Assembly (NCBI RefSeq): GCF_003627795.1 | Contig: NZ_CP032686.1 | Location: 496,001-560,000 of the forward strand | Direction: 5' to 3' | Source: Rhizobium sp. CCGE531 | GTDB lineage: Bacteria; Pseudomonadota; Alphaproteobacteria; Rhizobiales; Rhizobiaceae | DNA: 64,000 nt | In this document: piece by piece, positions 32,211 through 42,056 of the stretch | Layout: the number at the start of each line of letters is the position of its first letter | Position numbering within the stretch: position 1 is the first letter of the stretch | Program-made: the position numbers and the translations under genes | Notes under the pieces: model-generated | Told to the model about the DNA's origin: nothing | The model's input: the letters and a program-made list of their open reading frames with translations, nothing else | The model's database searches: none

Positions 32211-33203
32211 ATGCCACAGAATATCGCAACGAAGTTCGTGCCCCGCTTTCACGGATCGACTTTTGACGGCATGGTCGAGACGTTAGCCGGGCACTTCGGC
32301 TCGTTCGCCGCCGCGCCGATTGGTCAAACCTCGAGCTTCCAGTGGAACACGGATTTCTGGACGAACGGCACTTTGACATTGGTCACCGGCCAATATCACA
32401 ACGAATGGCGCGTGAAGGCAGTGCCCCAAACGGCGAAATGGCTATCGATTCTCTCGGTGCATAGCGGCGCCATCGATATATCATCGGGCCAACGTGCCAT
32501 TGAGAGCCGGCCCGGGGGGCTGGTGTTGGTCAACAACCACGAAGCCGACCATTTTTCCGTACGAGGCGCGCCGAATATATCGAACGTGTTGCGCCTGGAT
32601 TGGTCGGTTATCGTACAAGCCGTCGCTGCAATCTTCGAAATACCCCTCGACGGATCGCTGGATCTCTTGCCGATGGTTGATCTTTCGACGCCTTCGGGGC
32701 TCCTTGTCGGCAATTTGGTCGGAACGGTTATTTCCGGTATGTATAATAACGGACCATTGCTGCAATCGCCGCTCGCCATGTCGCATCTCGCCCAGACGCT
32801 GGCCGATCTCGTGGTCCGAACGATCCCCCATCGTTTCTCATTCCGCCTGGAGAAGCGGATGCGTCTAATCGCACCATGGCATGTGCGCGACGCGATAGAT
32901 TTCATGCAAGCGAACGTCGCCAAGCCGATCACGATGCCGGCAGTGGCCGAGGCCGTCGGTGTGTCGATACGTGCGTTGGAAATGGGATTTCGCACCTTCA
33001 AGGAAATAACGCCAGCAGCTTATCTCAGAACTCTTCGATTGCGCGCCGCCCGCAGCGACCTGCTCGACCCATTGAACCGGCAGTCCGTGAAGGCGATCTG
33101 TGTGAAGTGGGGGTTTTTCCATGTGGGCCGGTTTTCGGCGGCCTATCGGGCTATCTTCGGCGAAAATCCTTCGGATACCAGGAAGCGATCGACGGACGCA
33201 TGA
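32211..33203 (+). CDS. AraC-family transcriptional regulator
   Basis: About 330 residues. The N-terminal 200 residues are a ligand- or partner-binding region of the AraC-binding-like type (SVHSGAIDISSGQRAIESRP, GGLVLVNNHEADHFSVRG). The C-terminal part is a typical AraC/XylS two-helix-turn-helix domain: FMQANVAKPITMPAVAEAVG, VSIRALEMGFRTFKEITPAAYLR and the second helix region ending FHVGRFSAAYRAIFGENPSD. The ATG at 32211 is used; the frame also has a TTG at 32178. No target gene is adjacent, so its regulon cannot be inferred. Confidence 0.88.
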   Translation: MPQNIATKFVPRFHGSTFDGMVETLAGHFGSFAAAPIGQTSSFQWNTDFWTNGTLTLVTGQYHNEWRVKAVPQTAKWLSILSVHSGAIDISSGQRAIESRPGGLVLVNNHEADHFSVRGAPNISNVLRLDWSVIVQAVAAIFEIPLDGSLDLLPMVDLSTPSGLLVGNLVGTVISGMYNNGPLLQSPLAMSHLAQTLADLVVRTIPHRFSFRLEKRMRLIAPWHVRDAIDFMQANVAKPITMPAVAEAVGVSIRALEMGFRTFKEITPAAYLRTLRLRAARSDLLDPLNRQSVKAICVKWGFFHVGRFSAAYRAIFGENPSDTRKRSTDA

Positions 33204-33767
33204 TACCGAATCTGAGTTGTATGGCTGCCGGTCGGATCGAACCACGATCTAGGCTTGCTTGGAATATCGGGCATTATTGCGTCCAAACTCGAGCCATTCG
33301 GCAGGGTGTGCCAGCGTCTAGCAGGCGGGTAGGCGCCAACATATCTCTTGGCGCATATCTCGTTCAGTTTAGCGGCTGACCTCTCGTGCAAGTCCTCTCG
33401 CTACCGACTGGCATTGGCCGAACGCTTATCGTCGCTGTAGTTGTTGCTCACATCCTGCTTGCGCTCTTGGCTCAAAGTCAGCGACCCTGCCGTCGTGATG
33501 CCGCCGGATAGATCCGTTTTTCGACTTCACTATCCAAAAGGCGCAGCAATTTTGTGTCGCAGTAAAGCAAGAAAAGCTTCATTAACCATCGCGATCGGAT
33601 AGATCATCTCAGACCGACATTGCGTTATCGAACCCGCAACATCGGTCCTGCCGCTCGAATGAGTTGAAGCGGTATGCGAAAATTGGGGCGGACAAATTGG
33701 TCGTCCAACCCCGCTTCAGCGACACTTTGATTGTGTTTTTGCTGATCAGAAAAGGCCCCCGCCACAT
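33204..33767. other. Intergenic region before the chemoreceptor gene
   Basis: About 560 bases without a supported gene; only short shadow frames on both strands. It must contain the promoter of the chemoreceptor-cheW unit. No flagellar sigma-28 promoter could be pinned down by eye. Confidence 0.4.
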
Positions 33768-35786
33768 ATGTTCCAGAATTCGATGAACTCCTTGAAGATC
33801 GGCACTAAACTGCTGGCGCTCACCATCGTGACGGTCGCGATTGGCGCCGGTGTCGGCATTTTCGAGGCGAGGAAGCTTCGATCGATCAACGATACCTACA
33901 GTGCGGTCCTCGATCATAATGCCACGGGAACACTCGAGCTGGGGGAGATCATCCGCAATTCCGAGACCATATCGAAACTCGTGTTTCGGCTGGTTGTGGA
34001 GCAGGACGAGCCCTCGATGCACAAGTCGCAGCAAGAGCTGCAGAATGCCATTCAGGACACTGCTGTTCTGATCGAGGAGGCAGGAAAATCGTATCCCGAG
34101 CGATCGAGTGATTTTCGGACGATGAAGGCTGATTTTGATGCCATGCTGGCTGCCTCGCAACCCACCATTCAAGCGTCGCTGGTGAATAACAACAGTGTTT
34201 CAATGGATCTCGCCACGAGCCAATTTCGACCAGCAGCAAACACCTTCGCCGACGATGCTAAAGCCCTTTACGCATGGGCACAGTCGGACATGAAAAGCAG
34301 GAATGATGCTGCAAGTGCTGTAACCGATGATACGATTACGACGAGCTGCGCCGCGTTGGCTGCGGGGACACTGATATCAATCGTATTGGGTGCCGCGATG
34401 AGCACGACACAGATCGTAAGGCCTGTTCGGCGTCTGACCGAGACAATGGCCACGCTCGCCGGCGGCAACCTCGATGTCGATGTTTCCGGCTCCGAACGCG
34501 GTGACGAACTGGGTGCGATGGCCCGTGCCGTGGAGGTGTTCAAGCAGAACGGTATCAAGGTGCGTGAGATGAACGCACAGGAAGCAGCGTTGCAGGCCAA
34601 GAGCGCCGATCTGCAGTCGAGTATCGGCGAGGTGGTATCGGCCGCCGTCGCCGGGGACTTCACCCAGCGCATCACCAAGAAATATGACGATGTTGATCTC
34701 GATCGGTTCGCAGCCAGCGTCAACGAGTTGGTGACCTCCGTCGATCGTGGCATTGCCGAAACTCGCCGGGTCATCTCCGCGCTTGCCGATGGCGATCTGA
34801 CGGAAAACATGCGCGGGGAATTCCAGGGCGCCTTCGGTGAGCTGAAGAACAACGTCAATGCGACGATGGCCAACCTGCGCTCCGTGCTCGGCGAAGTCCG
34901 CTTGGCGATCGACACGATCAACGGTGGCGCCAGCGAAATGCGTATCGCATCGGGCGATTTGTCGAAGCGCACGGAGCAACAGGCTGCCGCGCTGGAAGAG
35001 ACCTCTTCCGCTCTTGAAGAAATCACCGTTGCGGTCAGAAGCTCGACCGAGCGGGCGACGGAAGCCAGCCACATGGTCGATGAAGCCCGCAGAAGCACAG
35101 AGCAGTCCAGTGCCGTTGTCAAGGACGCGGTTTCGGCGATGGGTCGGATCGAACAGGCCTCAGGCGAAATCGGCCAGATCATCAACGTCATCGACGAAAT
35201 CGCCTTCCAGACCAACCTGCTCGCGCTTAACGCCGGAGTCGAAGCCGCGCGCGCCGGTGATGCCGGCAAGGGTTTTGCTGTCGTCGCCCAGGAGGTGCGC
35301 GAACTTGCCCAGCGTTCGGCAACCGCTGCCAAGGATATCAAGGCTTTGATCAACCGCTCCGGTGAAGAGGTGAACACCGGCGTCAAGCTGGTGACGGCGA
35401 CGGGTGATGCCCTTGGCCAAATCCAGGGCCACGTCATCAAGGTGAACGAGCATGTTCATTCGATTGCCACGGCAGCGCGTGAGCAGTCGACGGGCTTGTC
35501 GGAAGTCAGCACGGCGGTCAATCAGATGGATCAGACGACGCAGCAGAACGCGGCAATGGTCGAGGAATCAACTGCTGCCACGAACCGGCTCGCCGATGAG
35601 GCCTCCAATCTGTCGCAGCTTATTGCTCGCTTCAAGCTCGACGGCTCGCCTTCTGCACCACGCGCTGCTCGCTACGACAGTAAGCCGGTCGCTTCGCCTG
35701 CTCGAATTCTGACCCAGAAGCTTACAGGAGCGTTTGGTGGGCGCAGTGGAGCTGCTGTTGCGACCAAGGAATGGGAAGAATTTTGA
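33768..35786 (+). CDS. Methyl-accepting chemotaxis protein with C-terminal CheR tether
   Basis: 672 residues. TM1 at about 12-32 ([20 protein letters not shown]), a helical periplasmic domain, TM2 at about 190-212, a HAMP domain ([20 protein letters not shown]), a second HAMP-like unit at about 280-370 and the signalling domain with tip [20 protein letters not shown] near residue 480. It ends KEWEEF, matching the Trp-containing pentapeptide that recruits CheR/CheB to receptors, absent in the receptor at 17 kb. Its TGA shares bases with the ATG of cheW (TGATG), so the two are translationally coupled. An internal ATG at 33783 is an alternative start. The sensed ligand is unknown. Confidence 0.93.
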   Translation: MFQNSMNSLKIGTKLLALTIVTVAIGAGVGIFEARKLRSINDTYSAVLDHNATGTLELGEIIRNSETISKLVFRLVVEQDEPSMHKSQQELQNAIQDTAVLIEEAGKSYPERSSDFRTMKADFDAMLAASQPTIQASLVNNNSVSMDLATSQFRPAANTFADDAKALYAWAQSDMKSRNDAASAVTDDTITTSCAALAAGTLISIVLGAAMSTTQIVRPVRRLTETMATLAGGNLDVDVSGSERGDELGAMARAVEVFKQNGIKVREMNAQEAALQAKSADLQSSIGEVVSAAVAGDFTQRITKKYDDVDLDRFAASVNELVTSVDRGIAETRRVISALADGDLTENMRGEFQGAFGELKNNVNATMANLRSVLGEVRLAIDTINGGASEMRIASGDLSKRTEQQAAALEETSSALEEITVAVRSSTERATEASHMVDEARRSTEQSSAVVKDAVSAMGRIEQASGEIGQIINVIDEIAFQTNLLALNAGVEAARAGDAGKGFAVVAQEVRELAQRSATAAKDIKALINRSGEEVNTGVKLVTATGDALGQIQGHVIKVNEHVHSIATAAREQSTGLSEVSTAVNQMDQTTQQNAAMVEESTAATNRLADEASNLSQLIARFKLDGSPSAPRAARYDSKPVASPARILTQKLTGAFGGRSGAAVATKEWEEF

Positions 35787-36250
35787 TGGAAAGCATGGCT
35801 AGCAACGCAACGCTGGAAATCATCGCCTTTCATCTTGGCGATCAGCAGTTCTGCATCAGGACAACCGCGATCCGAGAAATCCGTGGGTGGGCAGCGGCAA
35901 CACCGCTGCCCCATGCCCCGCCTGATGTTCTTGGCGTGATGAATCTGCGCGGCTCGGTCATTCCGGTGATCGATCTTGCGGCGAAGCTCGGTGTCCACAG
36001 CGCTAGTCATACGGATCGCAGCGCCATCGTTGTGGCGGAAATTGGCGAAAACATCATCGGTTTGGTGGTCGATCGCGTTTCGGACATCCTCTCCATCGGC
36101 AGCGACCGGATCCAGCCTGTGCCCGATCTCGGCAGAACCTTCGATCCCGCGTTTTCTCACGGAATCATCCCTCTCGAGCACGGCATGGTCTGCTTCCTCA
36201 ATCTGGACCACATGTTTGCCGGCATTGAGGATCGGATCGAAGCTGCCTAG
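35786..36250 (+). CDS. cheW: CheW chemotaxis coupling protein
   Basis: 154 residues of CheW fold: EIIAFHLGDQQFCIRTTAIR, the IREIRGW segment, then GVMNLRGSVIPVIDLAAKLG, the most conserved CheW block, and GLVVDRVSDILSI. It links receptors to the CheA kinase. The start is the ATG at 35786, coupled to the receptor stop by TGATG with GGAAG upstream; a longer frame from 35771 would start inside the receptor gene. No CheA, CheY, CheR or CheB gene lies in the window, so these must be supplied elsewhere. Confidence 0.92.
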   Translation: MESMASNATLEIIAFHLGDQQFCIRTTAIREIRGWAAATPLPHAPPDVLGVMNLRGSVIPVIDLAAKLGVHSASHTDRSAIVVAEIGENIIGLVVDRVSDILSIGSDRIQPVPDLGRTFDPAFSHGIIPLEHGMVCFLNLDHMFAGIEDRIEAA

Positions 36251-36276
36251 ATCGGGCGTTTGCTCTCTCCTACTTT

Positions 36277-36302
36277 CCGCGGTTTTTTTCTCAAAGCCGC
36301 GG
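36277..36302. repeat. Inverted repeat downstream of cheW
   Basis: Two CCGCGG hexamers separated by TTTTTTTCTCAAAG. Each is self-complementary and they can pair with each other. The T-run lies between the arms rather than after them, so this is not a standard terminator. Confidence 0.3.
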
Positions 36303-36334
36303 AGTGTCTCGTGAACCCGAGGAGAATTTCATAA

Positions 36335-36523
36335 ATGTCCCAAGTCATCGCAATCAAATTTGGTCAACAGACCCAGACGGACATCAGCTTAGATGACTCC
36401 GAAAATGCAAAGATCCTACAGCGCCTGGAGCGAGAGCGCCTAGAGTTGATCAAATCCACCAATTATCTGGAAGCACTGTATGCTCGCCTGCTGATCATCC
36501 GTGCGGAGAGCCCCGCCGTCTAG
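36335..36523 (+). CDS. Small hypothetical protein downstream of cheW
   Basis: 62 residues with GAGGAG about 10 bases upstream of the ATG. It begins MSQVIAIKFGQQTQTDISLD and continues as a charged helix (ILQRLERERLELIKSTNYLE) ending in a hydrophobic RLLIIRAE segment. It is probably a short coiled-coil protein. The good ribosome-binding site, orientation and proximity suggest it belongs to the receptor-cheW transcript; no function known to me. Confidence 0.55.
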   Translation: MSQVIAIKFGQQTQTDISLDDSENAKILQRLERERLELIKSTNYLEALYARLLIIRAESPAV

Positions 36524-36880
36524 CAGTTTCATATCGAAGCTATTTCCATGGAATAACGCCACGAGCGTCGCCAACTATCGTCATGCCGACGACCCGGATC
36601 GAAGAGCTAAGAAGATGCCGTTGAGGAAGGGCATTGCGCAATCGCGGTGGGAGTCGCGACATATTTGAGTACGGCAACAACATGCTTGGAGGCGCCGCCC
36701 CAGTCAAAGGGAGAGGATTCACTGCCTTCGATCTCGCCGGTCAGTTCGTAACCACGACGTACAACGGCTATAACAGCGCAGCGACGAGTATAATTCTGAC
36801 CGCGTGAAAAGGATCCGCCGTCGCCAACGCACGCAGGTATCTTTATCGAGAGCCCTGTCCTTCATGCGTTATCTCGCTCC
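36524..36880. other. No supported gene
   Basis: Between the receptor-cheW unit and the minus-strand Tad-like operon. Short frames on both strands lack ribosome-binding sites or recognisable domains. Confidence 0.4.
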
Positions 36881-37033
36881 TCAAACCTCAAACGCGTCGC
36901 CACTCTCGTCGTCATCGTGATTAATCCCGTCCTCGGTTGCAACCGGCATTTCGCCATCAGAAGCACCGTTTCGCCTGAGCAATCCCGCATCTTCCAATGC
37001 GTCGATATTCGGCGGATCACACAGGGTCTCCAT
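36881..37033 (-). CDS. Possible small acidic protein after the TadE-like genes
   Basis: 50 codons from an ATG 19 bases after the TadE-like stop: METLCDPPNIDALEDAGLLR, then a very acidic tail (HDDDESGDAFEV). Amino-acid use looks protein-like, but there is only a weak ribosome-binding site and a competing frame on the same strand. It might equally be the tail of a lost gene. Confidence 0.25.
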   Translation of the reverse strand: METLCDPPNIDALEDAGLLRRNGASDGEMPVATEDGINHDDDESGDAFEV

Positions 37034-37052
37034 CCTAATGCGAACATTTAGC

Positions 37053-37637
37053 CTAGTTGTAGGTGATTTTGTCGGCTACTCGCGGCCGACTGAAAAAGTA
37101 GCGGTCAAAACTATAACTGCTGATACCAGTGAAGTTGCCGAGAAATGCGGAAAGTGGCGTAGTGAAAGTGTACCGAACGCGGGTCAGGACGACCTGTGCC
37201 CCAGATTCCTGTATCTTCGCGGGCACCAGAATCGGACTTGCTGCGCCAGAAGCAAGCGTCGAGGTGTTGAACGCAGCGGACCAATTCACCGTCACATTAC
37301 CATTTGCCGCTACATCTTCCACCGCGACCATGATCGTCAGCGCTGCGGTATCGTAAGGCTGGAGGATGAAACTCATCCCCGAGAGCAGTCCGGCAACATT
37401 GGATTTTGTCCATGTGCTTTGCTGCGAAATGATGTCGCTGGTCGTCGCGGCGATTTCATCGATCTTGCGGCTGACGGTCAAGGCATAGCCGAGATCGACT
37501 GTCGCTGCCAGAAGCAGGAGCAAGAGCGGCAAAACCAGCGCAAACTCCACACCTGATACGCCGGCACGGTCCCTTAGCAAACGTCGAAGGCCAACGACTG
37601 CGATTCGATATCCCTGGTGATCGCATTTCATTGTCAT
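37053..37637 (-). CDS. TadE-like pilus assembly/pseudopilin protein (second copy)
   Basis: 194 residues from the ATG at 37637 (MTMKCDHQGYRIAVVGLRRL). The N-terminal region RDRAGVSGVEFALVLPLLLL is the TadE signature: a GVEFAL prepilin-like motif followed by one membrane helix. The remainder would be periplasmic or surface exposed. The ATG lies next to the stop of the preceding TadE-like gene, so the genes are coupled. TadE pseudopilins are processed by TadV and assist Flp pilus assembly. A longer frame from 37868 is disregarded because it overlaps the upstream gene. Confidence 0.82.
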   Translation of the reverse strand: MTMKCDHQGYRIAVVGLRRLLRDRAGVSGVEFALVLPLLLLLLAATVDLGYALTVSRKIDEIAATTSDIISQQSTWTKSNVAGLLSGMSFILQPYDTAALTIMVAVEDVAANGNVTVNWSAAFNTSTLASGAASPILVPAKIQESGAQVVLTRVRYTFTTPLSAFLGNFTGISSYSFDRYFFSRPRVADKITYN

Positions 37638-37638
37638 G

Positions 37639-38169
37639 TCAGAATGGCTCGTTGCGAAACAAAACGGTCGCACCAAGGAGATAGCGACCGTCCGACAGCT
37701 TTGCGCTGGAATAGGTGAAGTAGTTGACGACGGAAGCCCAAGGCAGAAACGCCTGCACCAGCATGTAATCGCTGGCCTTGCCGGTGGCAAAAGTCTCGAT
37801 GACGGCAAGATTGCCTGTGCTGTCAATTGGAGCGGCGCTGGTGATAGCCGACAGGTTGGAGATAACATCGACCTTGATCAAGAGATTGTCCGAACAACTG
37901 AAGGTAAGAGCCATATCCGCACAGATTTTTGCCTTGAAGTCGGTCAGCGTCATACTGGCCGATGCGGCCTCACCGGTGCGGATCATACGGGACATCTTCT
38001 GCACTGACGCATCAAGGCTTGAGGACGCGAAGAACATCACGGAGACCTCGATGATGGCGAAGATCATCAGGGACAGCGGAAATATCAGCAGCGCGAATTC
38101 GACCGCAGCCGCTCCCTTGCGATCGGCAAGCAGGCGATGCAGAGGTTTCGACAGTCCGAACCGCCTCAT
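37639..38169 (-). CDS. TadE-like pilus assembly/pseudopilin protein (first copy)
   Basis: 176 residues from the ATG at 38169, which overlaps the stop of the TadG-like gene (ATGA). The start is MRRFGLSKPLHRLLADRKGA, then AAVEFALLIFPLSLMIFAII: a short basic leader, the VEFAL prepilin motif with Glu at +5, and one membrane helix, as in TadE. The periplasmic part includes KAKICADMALTFSCSDN with two cysteines. It is the middle gene of a three-gene unit TadG-TadE-TadE. Confidence 0.82.
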   Translation of the reverse strand: MRRFGLSKPLHRLLADRKGAAAVEFALLIFPLSLMIFAIIEVSVMFFASSSLDASVQKMSRMIRTGEAASASMTLTDFKAKICADMALTFSCSDNLLIKVDVISNLSAITSAAPIDSTGNLAVIETFATGKASDYMLVQAFLPWASVVNYFTYSSAKLSDGRYLLGATVLFRNEPF

Positions 38170-39542
38170 TGGGTTAGCCGCACGGATGCAAGATATTGTG
38201 TGAAGAGCGCCGAGAGGCCGGCCACGATATCCGTTGACGACGAGGCCGAAATGAACAGGCTCTTGGATGAAGCGCAATCAGCAAGCGCGTAGGGAATGTA
38301 GTCGCGCCGCGTGATGCTGGCGGATACACCGCTATCCATGATGCCGCCCCAGGTGCTGCGCCAATTGGCGCTCGACATCGTCGAGCCGACCGTGTTGTTG
38401 TAGCCCCAGTCGGTGGTGATGGGCAGATATTCGGTATAAAGAACCGCCATGGTGTTCGACTGGCCTTTCAAATATGCGCACCAGTCAGGATTGATGGGGG
38501 CGACCTTATTCCAGGATGGTCCAACCGTTTTAGCCTTCCCACCTGACACCTTGACACCGTCCGTCACCCATTCCCGCTTCGACTGAACGCCGTCTGTCAG
38601 CAGCAAGACCAACTTGAGGGGCTTGGCCAACGAGCTGCCATCTCCGCCGGTACCGACCTTCTGTTGCAGAGCCGGCAGGGCAACGTCGAAGAAGGTGTAT
38701 GTAGTGGATGTTGCACTCGTCAGCCCATAGCTGTCATCAGAGAGCCGCTTGCGCGCGTCGCTCGTTTGGAGGGTTGGAGCAAGAACTTCAGTCGTCGTAT
38801 CGCCCAGACTATAGAGTCCGACTTTGATGCGTTCGTGGCTGCTATCCGCCTGATCGATCAAAGTGATGACTTCGTTGACGGCATCTACCGCAACATCGGC
38901 TCGCAGCTTTATCCCTTTGGCATGCGCGTACGCGTAATTGTCACTGTAGCTCACGCCGCCGGCAACGTGTGCGTCTCCGCTATGGCAGGCGAATTGGCAG
39001 CCGATCCCGTTATACATCGTCTGTTGGCCTGCTGTCGTTGCCGCCAGCAGCATGGATGGTGATTTGTCAATGACGATATAAACGTTGAGATAAGACGTTG
39101 CGGGACCTTTAACGGAACTGGCGACGCTTACGGCCACATTATCAATGTTGGCGATCTTCATGAGTGTCGTCGGCACGACGCCACTTGCAATTGCCGTTAT
39201 CTTATGATTATCGGAATCTATTTTGATATCGCCAACGGAGTAGCTGTTTTCCGATTGAGCATCGAACCAATCCGCAACCTTCTGCTTAAGAGAATCTGTG
39301 TTAGCAGTATTGATCTTCTTCACGGCAGCGATCAATGCAGCATCGAGATCGCTTTGCATTTTCTGCCTGACGTTGTACGCCCTGATATAGTCGAGGCTGG
39401 CACCAACTGCAAGCATCATCGGAACCAGAGAGAGTGCCACAACGATCGCGATGTTGCCATGTTCGCTTGCAAAAAGCCTTCGCAGAGCAGCAACGAGATG
39501 ATCGCGTGAGATGAAATGTCTTAGCTTCAACGTCGCCACCAA
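38166..39542 (-). CDS. TadG-like pilus assembly protein with a von Willebrand factor A-type domain
   Basis: 458 residues. The N-terminus (RRLFASEHGNIAIVVALSLV) has the TadG/TadE-like GNIAI motif and a membrane helix; the periplasmic part contains VYIVIDKSPSMLLAA, a MIDAS-like DxSxS motif near residue 165, and KLVLLLTDGVQSKREW, the second metal-binding strand, so a vWA fold is predicted. TadG-type proteins anchor or mature Flp pili or act in surface adhesion. The frame starts TTG/GTG at 39542/39539 without a clear ribosome-binding site. No tadA ATPase, secretin or flp pilin gene is in the window. Confidence 0.82.
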   Translation of the reverse strand: MVATLKLRHFISRDHLVAALRRLFASEHGNIAIVVALSLVPMMLAVGASLDYIRAYNVRQKMQSDLDAALIAAVKKINTANTDSLKQKVADWFDAQSENSYSVGDIKIDSDNHKITAIASGVVPTTLMKIANIDNVAVSVASSVKGPATSYLNVYIVIDKSPSMLLAATTAGQQTMYNGIGCQFACHSGDAHVAGGVSYSDNYAYAHAKGIKLRADVAVDAVNEVITLIDQADSSHERIKVGLYSLGDTTTEVLAPTLQTSDARKRLSDDSYGLTSATSTTYTFFDVALPALQQKVGTGGDGSSLAKPLKLVLLLTDGVQSKREWVTDGVKVSGGKAKTVGPSWNKVAPINPDWCAYLKGQSNTMAVLYTEYLPITTDWGYNNTVGSTMSSANWRSTWGGIMDSGVSASITRRDYIPYALADCASSKSLFISASSSTDIVAGLSALFTQYLASVRLTQ

Positions 39543-39903
39543 TATTTATCATACTAATGCACAACTGAGGCTGACTTGGCCTTAAGCAGTTCTTTACATC
39601 GCCGCACGACCAGCTGGATTTTCGGCCAGGCGTTTAAGTTTCTGCGCGATCTGACCTCGATTGCGTGTTCTGGATATAGGCGTATGGCGCATTTTGTTGC
39701 TTGGGCTGCATCCTCGTCGTCGAATCCCGCTCTTCCACATGGATGATAGCGGCGTCACGCGACCTTCTGGCTTGCCACGCTCTATCAGAGCCCGCCGTTC
39801 TAACCCGTCGATTAAAGGGGGCATAATTGGGCTTTCCGGTCGATGATCTAGAACGGGCGGGTCGATTGCGGACCGCGTTTGGTCCAATCCACGACTGGCG
39901 CTC
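39543..39903. other. No firmly supported gene
   Basis: Upstream region of the TadG-like gene. A 97-codon minus frame (39594-39887) is open but of low-complexity basic composition, with no domain or ribosome-binding site; I treat it as chance. Confidence 0.35.
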
Positions 39904-41076
39904 CTAGTGATGCGTCAATGCAAATTTCCGGCAATGCTCAAGATACGCCTTATCGTGAATGGACAACAGTTCGACCACACTCGACCAAAGCCAAGATGGC
40001 GCTCCCGGCTTTTTCCTGCGCGAATGACCAAGTTCCGACGTCCATGACTGCCATTCCCGACGATCCATCTGTCGACCATGAGCATGCCCCACGACCCCGC
40101 CAAGGTAGCGGGCTAACGCCTGGAGTTCGTTTCCATCGAGACGATCGATCTCGATCTTCATGTCCTGGGGAGCGATTTCGCGAACGAACACAGCCTTATC
40201 CATCACCCTCGATGCGACCATCCGTTCACCAAGATTGGGTGAAAGCGCCGTCGCTCCTGCGACTACCCTTTCTGCATAGCCCCGCGGCATTTCCGCTTGA
40301 GATGCCGACGGAGCGCAGGCTGCTGCTGCTTCCTTGATATCCAGCAAGGAAACCGGTCCGTGCTTGCAATCTTGAACCAAGACTGCGCATCGCAGACGGC
40401 CAAGAGAGCTACAGCCCTTGATCCAAAAAGCAGCATCGAGGATTTTCAAATCGCCGGATGTCAATTTCTCGGAGCCCAGCACACTCATTTCCATTTCCCG
40501 GTCACTGCAAAGCGCCAGAACCGCAGCGCGCTCGGCTCGATGCAGCGGCCAAAGGCGCTTATTGCGGGGGAGCAAGGGATGCTTCGTTTGAAAGTCCTCC
40601 ATTGCGAGGTTCTTCCAGCGTCTGTGAGTGGCCCGTTTCAATAGCTTTCGGATGTCCTTGGGCTTGCGGAGGTGCGGTGTGCTGGCCTGGCTTTCCACCG
40701 AGGCGAGCTCGTATCCGGCAATGAGGGCGTCCAGCATTCTTGCCGTCGTGACGCCGGGGAGGTCCGAATCGCGCGCAGCCGATGCGAGCGAAAGGCCCAG
40801 CCGGATGAGATCGTGTGCGGGATTGCCTATAACCGTCTGATCGAAGTCCCGAATCTGAACTGCAACTTTGCCCTCGCAATCAGCCAAGGCGCCTAGATTC
40901 CCGAGGTGACAGTCACCGCAAATCCAGATAGGAGGCCCGTCCGGAATGAATATTGAACGTCGCTCGAGCCATTCATAAAAATGCTTGGTCGTGCCTCGTA
41001 TGTATGTTGCCGGGGACCGCGCCATCTTGAGGTTTCGGCGTGAGGCCAGGAAAGAATCGCGATCTTTGCTACTCAT
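39904..41076 (-). CDS. DUF2252 family protein
   Basis: 390 residues. Characteristic DUF2252 blocks are visible: FLASRRNLKMARSPATYIRG near the N-terminus, WICGDCHLGNLGALADCEGK near residue 50 with the GDxHxxN motif shared with aminoglycoside-phosphotransferase-like kinases, and VQIRDFDQTVIGNPAHDLIR with a second acidic motif. The pattern suggests a kinase-like fold; the substrate is unknown. The family often occurs on rhizobial replicons among stress genes. It is followed on the same strand by nothing obvious and lies just below a DUF2188 gene (21-base gap), with which it probably forms an operon. Confidence 0.83.
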   Translation of the reverse strand: MSSKDRDSFLASRRNLKMARSPATYIRGTTKHFYEWLERRSIFIPDGPPIWICGDCHLGNLGALADCEGKVAVQIRDFDQTVIGNPAHDLIRLGLSLASAARDSDLPGVTTARMLDALIAGYELASVESQASTPHLRKPKDIRKLLKRATHRRWKNLAMEDFQTKHPLLPRNKRLWPLHRAERAAVLALCSDREMEMSVLGSEKLTSGDLKILDAAFWIKGCSSLGRLRCAVLVQDCKHGPVSLLDIKEAAAACAPSASQAEMPRGYAERVVAGATALSPNLGERMVASRVMDKAVFVREIAPQDMKIEIDRLDGNELQALARYLGGVVGHAHGRQMDRREWQSWTSELGHSRRKKPGAPSWLWSSVVELLSIHDKAYLEHCRKFALTHH

Positions 41077-41097
41077 CAGATCACATTTGCGCCTCTG

Positions 41098-41301
41098 CTA
41101 CTTTGTGCTCATCATGCGCCCACTATCGATTGGAAGCTGATGGGAAATTTCTCCATCCCGGCCTTCGCGATGCCGGCGTTCGGCTGCCGCCTTGGCTGCG
41201 GCGAACGCTGTATCATGATCCAGAAACGTCTCAGACCAGATCTTTCCAAGACGATAACCGTATCCATCTTCGTGCTTACCCACGTGATGGGTTACTGTCA
41301 T
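41098..41301 (-). CDS. DUF2188-like small protein
   Basis: 67 residues with an excellent ribosome-binding site (GGAGGA, 6 bases before the ATG). The sequence VTHHVGKHEDGYGYRLGKIW followed by SETFLDHDTAFAAAKAAAER matches the DUF2188 pattern of a short beta-hairpin and one helix (H-V-x-P...GWAV...A...A). Function unknown. It precedes the DUF2252 gene by 21 bases on the same strand. Confidence 0.7.
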   Translation of the reverse strand: MTVTHHVGKHEDGYGYRLGKIWSETFLDHDTAFAAAKAAAERRHREGRDGEISHQLPIDSGRMMSTK

Positions 41302-42056
41302 GTGGTCTCCTCCATCTGATCAAGATCAATTTGCGCGGCGGCATTTATCGCCTCGGCAGATGCATAATGGGTGTCACAAGCCATGATGCTGCAATTGATG
41401 AACGAGCAAAGAAGGCTGTGGTTCCGGTGTGCAGGGGGCGGCGTCCGATCGATCTGGTGAAATCTCACCGATACATATGCAAAGACCTCGTTGAGAGGAC
41501 TTTCAGCACTCAGATGCCGGCGGCTCGTGACGTCGGGTCTGGAGGCTTATGGCTGTTGACGACCAGGGGAACAATGCTCGCGAACAGAGCTACTCGGACT
41601 CAGAACGAACGGTGCAAGGAAATGGGTCGCTTGCCACGCTTGACTATCCAGTGAGGAGGAGTCCTCTGTCTGGCGAACCTCTGGGCTTCCGAGACGATGG
41701 AACTGCACAAATTTTGCTGTTTTAGGCTCGAGCTTCTCCTGACGGGTTGCACGTCAAAATGCCCCGACACTGTTGGATAATTACGCGGTTCTGTTTGAGC
41801 GCGGTAAGGCCAATGACCTCAGCGCCCGGCCGACACCGACCGGGTCGCCGGCCAGCGGGCCATGGCCGTTCTCGAGAACGTGTCCGTGGGGCTGTCGGAT
41901 CCAAGCGTCGCTACCCGCACCCGCCGGCGCGCTGCATCTTCGACCGAACCGCCGTGCGAAGCCCGGTCGATTGCCGGGCCTCGCAACTCAAGCTGAATGT
42001 CCGATACCCTTTTCCACCGCGATTTTTTTGCAACAGCAAAGGTGCAAGGGAAGGCG
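41302..42056. other. Gene-poor stretch with relics
   Basis: 755 bases with no supported gene. From about 41755 the plus strand shows protein-like pieces in alternating frames (LLDNYAVLFERGKANDLSA, then in another frame AMAVLENVSVGLSDPSV), suggesting a frameshifted remnant that I could not identify. Confidence 0.35.

Noticed and set aside
34268..35440. 390-codon minus-strand frame inside the second chemoreceptor
   Set aside because: Antisense to a clear receptor signalling domain; Ser/Ala/Arg-rich shadow typical of GC-rich genes.
36277..36302. Terminator after cheW
   Set aside because: The T-run lies inside the loop rather than after the stem, so only an inverted repeat is claimed.
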